Source: an uncultured Bacteroidales bacterium (GTDB lineage Bacteria; Bacteroidota; Bacteroidia; Bacteroidales; Bacteroidaceae). From it: a stretch of DNA of 13,826 nucleotides. Made by a program: the position numbers and the translations under genes. Of the stretch, positions 1 to 7,156 are shown piece by piece (the stretch's first letter is position 1; every line of letters starts with the position of its first letter). A model generated the notes under the pieces. The model made no database searches. It was not told the origin of the DNA and saw only the letters and a program-made list of their open reading frames with translations. The stretch lies in the NCBI GenBank assembly GCA_947367415.1, contig CANBEE010000045.1:1-13826 (forward strand), in the 5' to 3' direction.

Positions 1-702
1 GCCAACAGCGTATACCGTGCCTTGGCGCTCATCGATGAGCTCCCCGACAACTGGGAGAGCACAACCTTCACTCCTGCCGAGGGTGTAGAAGTAAGTGAGG
101 CCGAGAGCGACGTGCGCAACATAATCTCTACCGGTGCTGACCATGCCAAGAGCTATTTCCTTAGCATCGTGCCCGATGAGGGTCTCAATGGTGACACCTG
201 GTCACACGATGGCGTAGGTACCTTGACCTATCGTGCCGTGAACGAGGAGAACTGCTATGCCGTAATCGATGTAGACCTCGTGCAGATGCCCGGTTTGAGA
301 CAGCTTCGCTTCGTACCCGAAGCTGTAGTGGGCGAGAATAGCTTCAATGGCGAGCCCTACTATCATGTTGGTGATTTGGTGAAGGACAAGAAGGGTATCT
401 ATTGGATTTGTGTACGCCCTGCGGGTGGCCCCTTGAAGAAGGATAAAGCCTACTTCGTATCATTCGACAAGTCGCTCATCAAGACGGCCACGCAAAACCA
501 GACCATTTATAAGGCGAAAGACGGAGATCTGACCAAGGAGAAGAATACCGACTTGACTGGTAAGTGGACCTATGCCAAGAACTTGGTAGAGGAGCGTATT
601 GCCATTGCTGCTGGTCACACGTTTGCTATGCTCTATGGAGGACGAAGTATTTCCTATGAGGAAAACCCCTATAGGACTTTGGAGGAAAAGCATACTGCCT
701 GA
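1..702 (+). CDS. Hypothetical protein, 5'-truncated by the window edge; probably the front part of a frameshifted gene
   Basis: The frame is open from base 1 (A-N-S-V-Y-R-A-L-A-L-I-D...), so the true start lies left of the window and the TTG at 22 is not the natural start. It ends at TGA 700-702. I do not recognise the family: no signal peptide is visible because the N-terminus is missing, and I see no catalytic motif. The visible protein is soluble-looking, rich in charged and aromatic residues, with a patch reading GDLVKDKKGIYWICVRPAGG around residues 124-143 counted from base 1. GC is high (about 58% in row 61-120) until about base 640 and then falls. The last ten or so codons look like out-of-frame translation: the -1 frame stays open from 675 and joins the next reading frame without a stop. 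The neighbour downstream is a MACPF lipoprotein, so a role linked to that toxin-like protein is possible but unproven. Confidence 0.6.
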   Translation, partial: ANSVYRALALIDELPDNWESTTFTPAEGVEVSEAESDVRNIISTGADHAKSYFLSIVPDEGLNGDTWSHDGVGTLTYRAVNEENCYAVIDVDLVQMPGLRQLRFVPEAVVGENSFNGEPYYHVGDLVKDKKGIYWICVRPAGGPLKKDKAYFVSFDKSLIKTATQNQTIYKAKDGDLTKEKNTDLTGKWTYAKNLVEERIAIAAGHTFAMLYGGRSISYEENPYRTLEEKHTA

Positions 703-719
703 ATTTCCCTTTAGAGGAG

Positions 720-1307
720 TTGTTGCTATGGTGTGATAAAAATAATCCTTTTAAAAGTCCAAAGACTTTTGCAATTGCCTACGGCTCGTATGAAAAGAAC
801 AAATATACTACAGTTCGTCAGGAGAAATACTTGCAGCCCTATATGGTCATACATCATAAGAAAGAGTTGAAAGACGGGAAAATCGAAGAAAACGTTGACA
901 AAACTTGGGAGGGTTACAGCTTATTGTATTCGTTAACTACCGAGTATGAGCCACTTTCATATGATACATACAGAGAGTTATATCTCAGTGATGATGAAGA
1001 TGATAAAGAGCAAGGATATAATCATCCCTTCAACATCCTGGACTATGCCATTACTTTCGACGGAGAACATTTCGTAAGCGACAACAATGGCAAAGGAATG
1101 TATTATGGCATGAATGGTACTGCGCAAGTGCTTGTGATGACACAGACTTCGGTGAAGGACCATGGCAAGCCCTATAGCGGATTTACAAAGGTTGGCACGG
1201 AAGAAGACCTGTATGATGAGCCCAACTATTGGAAATCGCTCGACAACACTGCGAGATATGTTCGCAAAGCAGATGGTTATATCCTGGCAGAGGATATCTA
1301 CGAATAA
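720..1307 (+). CDS. Hypothetical protein, probably the C-terminal part of the frameshifted upstream gene
   Basis: This frame encodes 195 residues from a TTG at 720, but it is already open from 675, just after the TAG at 672-674. The 675-719 stretch (DFGGKAYCLNFPLEE) reads like protein. There is no ATG at the front, the purine-rich GAGGAG at 714-719 touches the TTG, and the frame overlaps the previous gene. All this fits a single gene broken by loss of one base, for example in the AAAA run at 686-689. There is no signal peptide or membrane segment. The product is acidic and Tyr-rich, with an Asp/Glu cluster (SDDEDDKEQ) near residue 90, and ends ADGYILAEDIYE. I do not recognise a family. It is AT-rich (about 32% GC in row 721-780), unlike the front part. 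The MACPF gene begins 36 bases downstream, so the two are probably cotranscribed. Confidence 0.6.
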   Translation: MLLWCDKNNPFKSPKTFAIAYGSYEKNKYTTVRQEKYLQPYMVIHHKKELKDGKIEENVDKTWEGYSLLYSLTTEYEPLSYDTYRELYLSDDEDDKEQGYNHPFNILDYAITFDGEHFVSDNNGKGMYYGMNGTAQVLVMTQTSVKDHGKPYSGFTKVGTEEDLYDEPNYWKSLDNTARYVRKADGYILAEDIYE

Positions 1308-1343
1308 TAAATATTAGTATAAACCTTTAAAAAAGAAAAAAGA

Positions 1344-3698
1344 ATGCGTTACATGAAAATGAATCTGGGCGTATGGGCGTTTTCAGCCCTGGCGCTTTTG
1401 GCTTCATGTTCTGACAAGGATATTGTAGCGAACGTTGCAATTCCCGAGGAGCTGGAGCAGTCACAAACCACTGGCACAGGTTTGGAGAGTTACGCTTACA
1501 CCATCCCCTTTGAGGTGACAAGTGACTCGGATTGGAAAATCGAACTCGATGAGGCGGGCGATGAAATTGCCTATGTGTATCCCGTTAGCGGTCATGGCAA
1601 TGCCACCATTAAGCTCTATGTATTGGACAACTTGACCGACGAAGCGCGTCAAGGTACCATGACCGTAGTGTTCCCCGAAGACAACAGCAAGAACAAGGTG
1701 ATTACCTTGAAGCAGAAGGCCAAGAGTGGCTCTGACGATAACTTCTCTGCTGAGTCAGTGGGTAACATCACCTATGGTGTGGGTTATGGCTTCAACGTGG
1801 TGACTGGTGTTGGTGCTCGTGCCATCAAGTCTCAGATTGTTAAGGCACAACTCTTGACCGAAGAGAACTATGTGCAGAAATCTCCTACCAGCTCGGCATC
1901 GGTAGAGTTTAACACCTACACCGGTAGCACCGTGAAGGAGCTCAGCAACAACTTCTCTAACTCTGCCGAGTTCTCGGGCAGCTGGGGTATCGAGGCTGAG
2001 GCTAACGCTAAGTTCGATATGAACAACTACAGCAAGGAGGAGTATCAGTATGCGATGTCATTCGTTGACGTAAACAAGGAGCAGATCACCATTACCTTGA
2101 ACGAGGATGAGTGGGCTTACTGGGATGACCTCGATGAGGGTTGCTTGACCAAAGCTGCCTACAAGGCCATCAATGGTGAGAACCGCAAGTACCCCTCAGA
2201 TAATGCAGGTTTCAAGAAGCTCTTCGACAGCTATGGTACCCACGTCATCAAGACTGCTACCTTGGGTGGCCGCTTGACCATTGCTACCACCATCAACACC
2301 TCAGACATCTCTGACGAGTATAACCTCGACGCTTTTGCTAAATTGAGCTATTCAGGTGTTGTTGATGTATCAAATGAGGTAAAGGATGAGTATAAGAACT
2401 CTTTCAAGAACAACTCAAGTGCGTGCAATACCAAGATTTCAGCATTGGGTGGCTCGTCAGCTATCTTCAGCGACCTGAGCGACCTCGTAGGCGATGGTGC
2501 CAAGACTGCAGCCAACGCTTGGTTTACCAGCTTGAACGATGATGAGTCTACCTGGACCTTCATCGGTATTGACAATATGGACAACTTGATTCCTATTTGG
2601 GACCTCGTGGAGGATGGAGAGCGTGCCGAGCTGATGCAGGAGTACTTCGAGTCAGGTCAGTATGCCCAGGATGTGACCAAGGGCGTATCATACGAATTGG
2701 GTGTGCAGGCTGTTATCACCGATGGTTTGCCCGAGTTTGATGTGTTTGACACACAGATTGCCGATATCAAGATTGGCGAGAACAACAACAAGACCGTAGC
2801 TCGTGTTTGTAACGAGTTTATCCCCGCGTTGGACGAGACTGCCCCCGTTAAGGTTATCTACCCCGTCATCAATGGTAACGTGAAGTGGAACATGGGTTGG
2901 TTCGTTGGTAATGACTACCTCCCCCCTCACAGCGTAGTGAACACCAATGGTAAGATTAGGGTGGAAGCCATTAAGGGCGAGACCACCGTTGGTGAAGCTT
3001 CAGAGATCTACATCCGTGGTATGCGCATCGCTACTACACCCGTAGATGATGAGACCGAATCGCAGAGCACCACCATAGTACCTTTCTTCGAGAGAATGAT
3101 GAAGCAGGACAAGGTAGGCGACTACCGCGTAGTGAAGATCCTGGACAACATCTGGTTGGCTGAGAACTTTGCAGGAACAAAGACTGCTGATGGAAAAGAT
3201 ATTAAGATTTTCTTTAATGCAATGAATCCCATTAAGAATGTGTATAATATAGCACCGGAAGAAGAGGTGGGACCTGACTATAACAACGATTGGTATTACT
3301 ACGACTATACTATCCCTTACACCACATTTGCTACGGGTTGGGATCGACCTACCCGGGCGCAGATGCAAGCCATCATAGATATGCTGAATGCTTATGATAA
3401 TATCGATAAAGCGTCTGCATTTAAAATCGGTGGATGTCTCGGCTTTAATGGTAGAGATTCAGGATACTATGAGCCGAAACAGTACAATGATAACGGTGAT
3501 TGGACTCCTGCTTATTATGATGCTCAGTATTACTACCTTGCTTTACATATAGATTCCAATACGTCTACTACTGAGGCTTTCAAGATGAACTTTACTGATG
3601 GAAGCTACGCAATCGTTAGAATGCCGTGGCCGACAGGCAAGAAATACAATTACTATTCCCATGCTATGCCCGTACGCTTGTGCAAATCTATTAAGTAA
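1344..3698 (+). CDS. MACPF (perforin-like) lipoprotein with N-terminal BACON and C-terminal FISUMP-like domains
   Basis: A 784-residue predicted lipoprotein. The signal peptide ends in lipobox LLASC with the acylated Cys at residue 22, followed by SDKD, an acidic stretch of the kind that favours surface export in Bacteroidetes. ATG 1344 and ATG 1353 are both possible starts. Residues ~45-126 resemble a BACON domain (FEVTSDSDWKIEL ... GTMTVVF ... ITLKQKA). Residues ~135-480 are the MACPF domain, with the signature Y297-G-T-H300, six residues after V301, then G308-G309-R. Residues ~600-784 resemble a FISUMP domain: W604-L-A-E-N, R668-P-T, and a terminal P776-V-R-L-C-K. MACPF proteins form membrane pores; Bacteroidales members include the BSAP antimicrobial toxins that kill related strains. 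Residues ~480-600 are not assigned. GC falls sharply at about base 3175, near the FISUMP boundary. The protein is longer than the known BSAPs as I recall them. MACPF assignment is firm; antibacterial function is inferred. Confidence 0.88.
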   Translation: MRYMKMNLGVWAFSALALLASCSDKDIVANVAIPEELEQSQTTGTGLESYAYTIPFEVTSDSDWKIELDEAGDEIAYVYPVSGHGNATIKLYVLDNLTDEARQGTMTVVFPEDNSKNKVITLKQKAKSGSDDNFSAESVGNITYGVGYGFNVVTGVGARAIKSQIVKAQLLTEENYVQKSPTSSASVEFNTYTGSTVKELSNNFSNSAEFSGSWGIEAEANAKFDMNNYSKEEYQYAMSFVDVNKEQITITLNEDEWAYWDDLDEGCLTKAAYKAINGENRKYPSDNAGFKKLFDSYGTHVIKTATLGGRLTIATTINTSDISDEYNLDAFAKLSYSGVVDVSNEVKDEYKNSFKNNSSACNTKISALGGSSAIFSDLSDLVGDGAKTAANAWFTSLNDDESTWTFIGIDNMDNLIPIWDLVEDGERAELMQEYFESGQYAQDVTKGVSYELGVQAVITDGLPEFDVFDTQIADIKIGENNNKTVARVCNEFIPALDETAPVKVIYPVINGNVKWNMGWFVGNDYLPPHSVVNTNGKIRVEAIKGETTVGEASEIYIRGMRIATTPVDDETESQSTTIVPFFERMMKQDKVGDYRVVKILDNIWLAENFAGTKTADGKDIKIFFNAMNPIKNVYNIAPEEEVGPDYNNDWYYYDYTIPYTTFATGWDRPTRAQMQAIIDMLNAYDNIDKASAFKIGGCLGFNGRDSGYYEPKQYNDNGDWTPAYYDAQYYYLALHIDSNTSTTEAFKMNFTDGSYAIVRMPWPTGKKYNYYSHAMPVRLCKSIK

Positions 3699-3719
3699 GA
3701 TAACCTCATAAACCAATAA

Positions 3720-3747
3720 AGAGGGTGTGCCATAAGGCATGCCCTCT
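3720..3747 (+). terminator. Hairpin after the MACPF gene, probable terminator
   Basis: AGAGGGTGTGCC (3720-3731), loop ATAA, GGCATGCCCTCT (3736-3747): a 12-bp stem with two adjacent G-U pairs, 21 bases after the MACPF stop. The following T-run is poor (CTCTTACCTCG), so termination may be incomplete. It separates the MACPF unit from the binding-protein/peptidase operon. Confidence 0.55.
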
Positions 3748-3782
3748 TACCTCGTAATTTGAGCTTTGTCTGTTGTCTCTAG

Positions 3783-3831
3783 ACTCTCAACCCACAACCC
3801 TCAACTCTCAACTCTCAACCCACAACCCACA
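3783..3831 (+). repeat. Seven tandem degenerate heptamers (ACYCWCA) abutting a start codon
   Basis: Exact 7-base units starting at 3783, 3790, 3797, 3804, 3811, 3818 and 3825: ACTCTCA, ACCCACA, ACCCTCA, ACTCTCA, ACTCTCA, ACCCACA, ACCCACA. A partial eighth (ACCCCAT) runs into the ATG at 3837. The array occupies the place of the ribosome-binding region of the downstream gene, which therefore has no purine-rich Shine-Dalgarno site. Copy number could change by slippage. Confidence 0.85.
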
Positions 3832-3836
3832 ACCCC

Positions 3837-4955
3837 ATGCACAAACCCCTCTACACAATACTATTAGGTCTTCTCTGCTTCGCATGCTTCTCGTGCGAGA
3901 AGAAGATACCTACACCTCTTCCCGAAGAGGAGGGTATTGACGACACACCAGAGCTTCTGGTCATCTTCCCTCCCAATGGTCCTGGTGACAATGGCTATTT
4001 GGACAAGGTGCTGAGTGCTGTGTCCAGATTCTCCATTGAGTATCCAGGCAGAGTACGTATCTTGCAGACTACCGAGGCCAATACAGATAGCTTTGGAGGA
4101 AGTCTGTTGTTGCCTTCGATAGATTACATAACTATGGACGAAGCACAAGACGATACCACCTTGGCCATATTTGTCGGCACGGAGTTCAAGGAGATACTTT
4201 ACAACTCCGATGCACCGGAAGGTAAGATGAAGGTGTTGCTCCTCGAAGACGATGGCGTAGGGGCTCCCGAATGGCTACACACGGGAAAGATAGAGCGCTA
4301 TGGCGCATCGTATCTGGCGGGTGCCATGGTGGAGCAGCAGCGGGCGGTCATCATTGCGGCTATGCCTGGTGATCCCGTCTTGGAGCGTTCGATAGCGGGT
4401 TTCAAGAAGGGGTACGAAAGCGTCAAGGGGCGTGAGGTAGACTCGGTGTACTACCTTGCTGACGACTTCAAGGGGTTCACCATGCAGCGTAGGGCACGAG
4501 CCATTGTCGACAGTATCCAACAGAACGACATGCTCAGCTATTACACCATATTCCCCTTGGCTGGAGCTGCCAACATAGGCACATACAGTGGTTTGTATGA
4601 GGCAACCTTCATGCAGGCCATCGGTATGGACAATGACTATTCAGCTATCAGCGACAACATCCCATTCTCAATAAATATACGTATCGATGCAATCTTGCAG
4701 GAATATCTGGAACAATGGCATGCCACGAAACAGCTGCCCAAGCGACGCTTCGAGGGACTTGACAGCGAGTATGTGGAGTTTGTCTTCAATCCGACATGGA
4801 ACAGCACTGAGACTTTCTTCGATTGGGAAGATGAGGACCAGATTTGGAGTGAAGAAGACTGGGATGTCGTGTTGACATCGGAGTTTTGGAAACAACGATA
4901 TGAACAATTTATTGACAAAGCTATAGAAGAAGAGAGGAAGTATGCGAGATATTAA
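3837..4955 (+). CDS. BMP/PnrA-like solute-binding lipoprotein, module copy 1
   Basis: A 372-residue predicted lipoprotein: hydrophobic leader ending FACFSC with Cys20 as the acylation site, then EKKIPTP. The body resembles the basic membrane protein (BMP/PnrA, type 1 periplasmic-binding) family, whose members bind nucleosides. The first strand reads LLVIFPPNGPGDNGYLD (from about residue 41), and the hallmark middle region reads YGASYLAGAMVEQQ, followed by a strand and an IAGFKKGYE helix (about residues 157-198). A later stretch GMDNDYSAISDNIPFS (about residues 263-278) matches the paralogue at 7157-8188. No ABC permease or ATPase gene is present, so a sensor or scavenging role is more likely than import through a dedicated transporter. 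The upstream heptamer array touches the ATG. The 3' end overlaps the next gene by 14 bases, implying translational coupling. Family assignment is by pattern only; the ligand is unknown. Confidence 0.75.
   Translation: MHKPLYTILLGLLCFACFSCEKKIPTPLPEEEGIDDTPELLVIFPPNGPGDNGYLDKVLSAVSRFSIEYPGRVRILQTTEANTDSFGGSLLLPSIDYITMDEAQDDTTLAIFVGTEFKEILYNSDAPEGKMKVLLLEDDGVGAPEWLHTGKIERYGASYLAGAMVEQQRAVIIAAMPGDPVLERSIAGFKKGYESVKGREVDSVYYLADDFKGFTMQRRARAIVDSIQQNDMLSYYTIFPLAGAANIGTYSGLYEATFMQAIGMDNDYSAISDNIPFSINIRIDAILQEYLEQWHATKQLPKRRFEGLDSEYVEFVFNPTWNSTETFFDWEDEDQIWSEEDWDVVLTSEFWKQRYEQFIDKAIEEERKYARY
4932..4937 (+). promoter_or_regulatory. Shine-Dalgarno-like site inside the upstream gene
   Basis: GAGAGG, followed by AAGT, sits four bases before ATG 4942, within the last codons of the BMP-like gene. 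It supports the ATG at 4942 and coupled translation of the overlapping pair (overlap 4942-4955). Confidence 0.5.
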
Positions 4956-7128
4956 AATCTGTTTAGGACTGCTGTGCTGTGTGCTGTTGTGTGCATGCGA
5001 CAGAGGAGAAGAGATACCTACGGAGCCCTACCATACCGATGTGTTCAAGGTTGCTGTGGTTGCCCCTACTCATCTGTTGCCCTATTGGGAACGTACGGCT
5101 GCATGGGTCCAAGAGATTATGCACCGTGCACAGGTGGGGATGGAGCGTCGCGTAAAGGTGGAGCTGGAGTTTCGTGATGAGAACGCGTCCGACATAGACA
5201 CATACCTGCAGTCAGTCGCTACAGACGAGGGCTATGCAGCGATGATAGGCCCCGTGAGTGCAGCAAAGGTCGACATTGCTGCTCGTGCTTGCCGCGACCA
5301 AAAGAAGATGCTGATCCTTCCTGTCACGACCAGTGCCGAACTGCAACGCATCTATGCCAAGCTTGATCATGTGTTCTTCCTTACACAGAGCGATATTATT
5401 CAGATGGAGGCGATGTTTGCATTGTTGGATGGCACAACATCCGACAAGGTGGGCCTTATCACGAGCGACGACATGTATGGACAGACCTTCTACGACTGGT
5501 TTGGTTTTTTGGCTACCGAACGTGACTTTGATACACCGCTCATCTGCGTGCTCGATGAGCAGACGACTGTAGAGGATGGTATACGCATGCAATACGAAGC
5601 TTTCGAGAACGAGATCTATATCCACAACATCTTCTTTGCCCCCTCCAAGGCAAGTGACCTGATCAAAGCGAAGGAGGCGATGGATCGCATGAAAGAATAC
5701 GCCTATGAGCAGCATGGATTTTATATCAAGCCAACGCTCTTCTGCTCGGACATCTGCGTCAACGAAGAGGTGGCAAAGACTGTTCAAAGCGGATTCGAGG
5801 GCGTGGAGCCTACAGCCAACCCCGCATCGGGCTTTATCCCTGCCTACGAGGCCATGTTTGGAACACATCCGCATGGTGGTGAGGCACAACTCTTTGATGC
5901 GCTATACTTAGTGTACTACTCACTCAAAGCCATGCTCGTGGATGGACGCGAGCTGGTGGAGGATGCTACCGATGCCTATGGCCGTAGCTGCCGCCAATCG
6001 CCCCTATGGGAATACTTCATTGAGATTGTCGACGCTGATAAGGAGTTTGGATATGGATGGTTTGACCATGATGTACACTATGCGTTCAAGGTGCTTGAAA
6101 TGGGATTCCCTTTGGGCATTACCGGTGCATCGAGCACACTGGAGTTTGACCAGAAGTTTCACAGTACGGTGACATCGACCGTGTATCGCCACTGGCGTCT
6201 GCACAACGGTGAGTTTGCTACCCTGCAGTACTTCTCGGCCGATGGCAGTGACCGTACGGTATCGACCATCAACGACTGGAGCGTGAAGGTCTACAACGAA
6301 CAGGAACTGGAGGAATATGTTACCAACCGTACCTACCCCGAGCATAAGGATAACTATGCTGTTGTGGTGGCGGGTTCGTCGGGGTGGTCCAACTATCGTC
6401 ACCAAGCCGATGCCTTGGCCATGTACCATGCGCTGAAGGCACAGGGATTCGATGATGACCACATCCTACTCATCATGGAGGATGACATTGCCCATCATCC
6501 CAAGAACAAATATCCTGGTGTGATGAAGATTCTCTCAGACGGTGACAACCTGTATGAAGGCGTGAAGATAGACTACCAGATGAGTAAGCTCTACTCATCG
6601 GACCTCCATAACATCATGACGGGCGTGAAGACTGCACGCACCCCTGTAGTTTTGGAGGCTACGGAGAACGACAATGTATTTGTCTTCTGGAGCGGACATG
6701 GAGAGTACAAGTCGCTCATCTATAACGAACGGGAGTTCGTTGCCTCGGATGTGAGAAAGATGCTGGAAACCATGCACGAGAAAAAGAAATACCGCAAGCT
6801 CTTCTTCGTGATGGAGACCTGCTTCAGCGGCTCGGTGGCCGAGTCGTGCGAAGGCATCCCAGGCGTGCTCATGATGACGGCTGCCAATGAGAGTGAGACC
6901 TCAAAGGCCGACATGTTTGACAACGAGCTGGGCGTATACCTAAGTAATGGTTTTACCCGTGCTTTCCAGACCAAAATCTTCGAACAACCCAATGTCGTCC
7001 TTAGAGACCTTTTCTATTATGTGGTGAACCAGACGACAGGTAGCCACGCCTCGCTCTACAACTATACGAACTATGGCGACATCTATTCCGAATACCTGGG
7101 CGAGATGGTTTGTCGAAAGGCGAAGTAG
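4942..7128 (+). CDS. Type 1 periplasmic-binding domain fused to C13 legumain/GPI8-like cysteine peptidase, lipoprotein, module copy 1
   Basis: A 728-residue predicted lipoprotein (lipobox LCAC, Cys19, then DRGEE). Residues ~35-420 resemble the LivJ-like ligand-binding fold (Peripla_BP_6): first strand FKVAVVAP, the hinge motif AAMIGP, and a terminal FD...W....GEF pattern. Residues ~468-700 are a C13 peptidase: N-Y-R486-H-Q-A-D after a GSSGW strand end, MEDDIAHHPKN, the S584-G-H586-G histidine motif and the E625-T-C627-F-S-G-S cysteine motif. The His-Cys spacing of 41 equals that of human legumain (H148/C189 as I recall). Legumain S1-pocket residues Arg44 and Glu187 have counterparts in R486 and E625; the third, Asp231, lies in a stretch that here reads LGVYLSN, as in GPI8. 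C13 enzymes cleave or transamidate after Asn/Asp. Inference: a ligand-responsive envelope protease or transpeptidase. Target and ligand are unknown. Confidence 0.85.
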   Translation: MRDIKICLGLLCCVLLCACDRGEEIPTEPYHTDVFKVAVVAPTHLLPYWERTAAWVQEIMHRAQVGMERRVKVELEFRDENASDIDTYLQSVATDEGYAAMIGPVSAAKVDIAARACRDQKKMLILPVTTSAELQRIYAKLDHVFFLTQSDIIQMEAMFALLDGTTSDKVGLITSDDMYGQTFYDWFGFLATERDFDTPLICVLDEQTTVEDGIRMQYEAFENEIYIHNIFFAPSKASDLIKAKEAMDRMKEYAYEQHGFYIKPTLFCSDICVNEEVAKTVQSGFEGVEPTANPASGFIPAYEAMFGTHPHGGEAQLFDALYLVYYSLKAMLVDGRELVEDATDAYGRSCRQSPLWEYFIEIVDADKEFGYGWFDHDVHYAFKVLEMGFPLGITGASSTLEFDQKFHSTVTSTVYRHWRLHNGEFATLQYFSADGSDRTVSTINDWSVKVYNEQELEEYVTNRTYPEHKDNYAVVVAGSSGWSNYRHQADALAMYHALKAQGFDDDHILLIMEDDIAHHPKNKYPGVMKILSDGDNLYEGVKIDYQMSKLYSSDLHNIMTGVKTARTPVVLEATENDNVFVFWSGHGEYKSLIYNEREFVASDVRKMLETMHEKKKYRKLFFVMETCFSGSVAESCEGIPGVLMMTAANESETSKADMFDNELGVYLSNGFTRAFQTKIFEQPNVVLRDLFYYVVNQTTGSHASLYNYTNYGDIYSEYLGEMVCRKAK

Positions 7129-7156
7129 CAATAACGATGAACGTAAGATTGTAAAA

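Noticed and set aside
3783..3831. CRISPR-like array
   Set aside because: Seven-base contiguous units without spacers are a simple tandem repeat, not a CRISPR.
5212..5889. 225-codon open frame on the minus strand
   Set aside because: It lies wholly opposite the strongly supported binding-domain/C13 gene, has no domain, and its Cys/His-rich translation is typical of an antisense shadow.
7073..7156. Longer N-terminus for the second BMP-like gene
   Set aside because: It would add 28 charged residues before the lipoprotein signal and overlap the previous gene by 56 bases; ATG 7157 gives a normal signal peptide.
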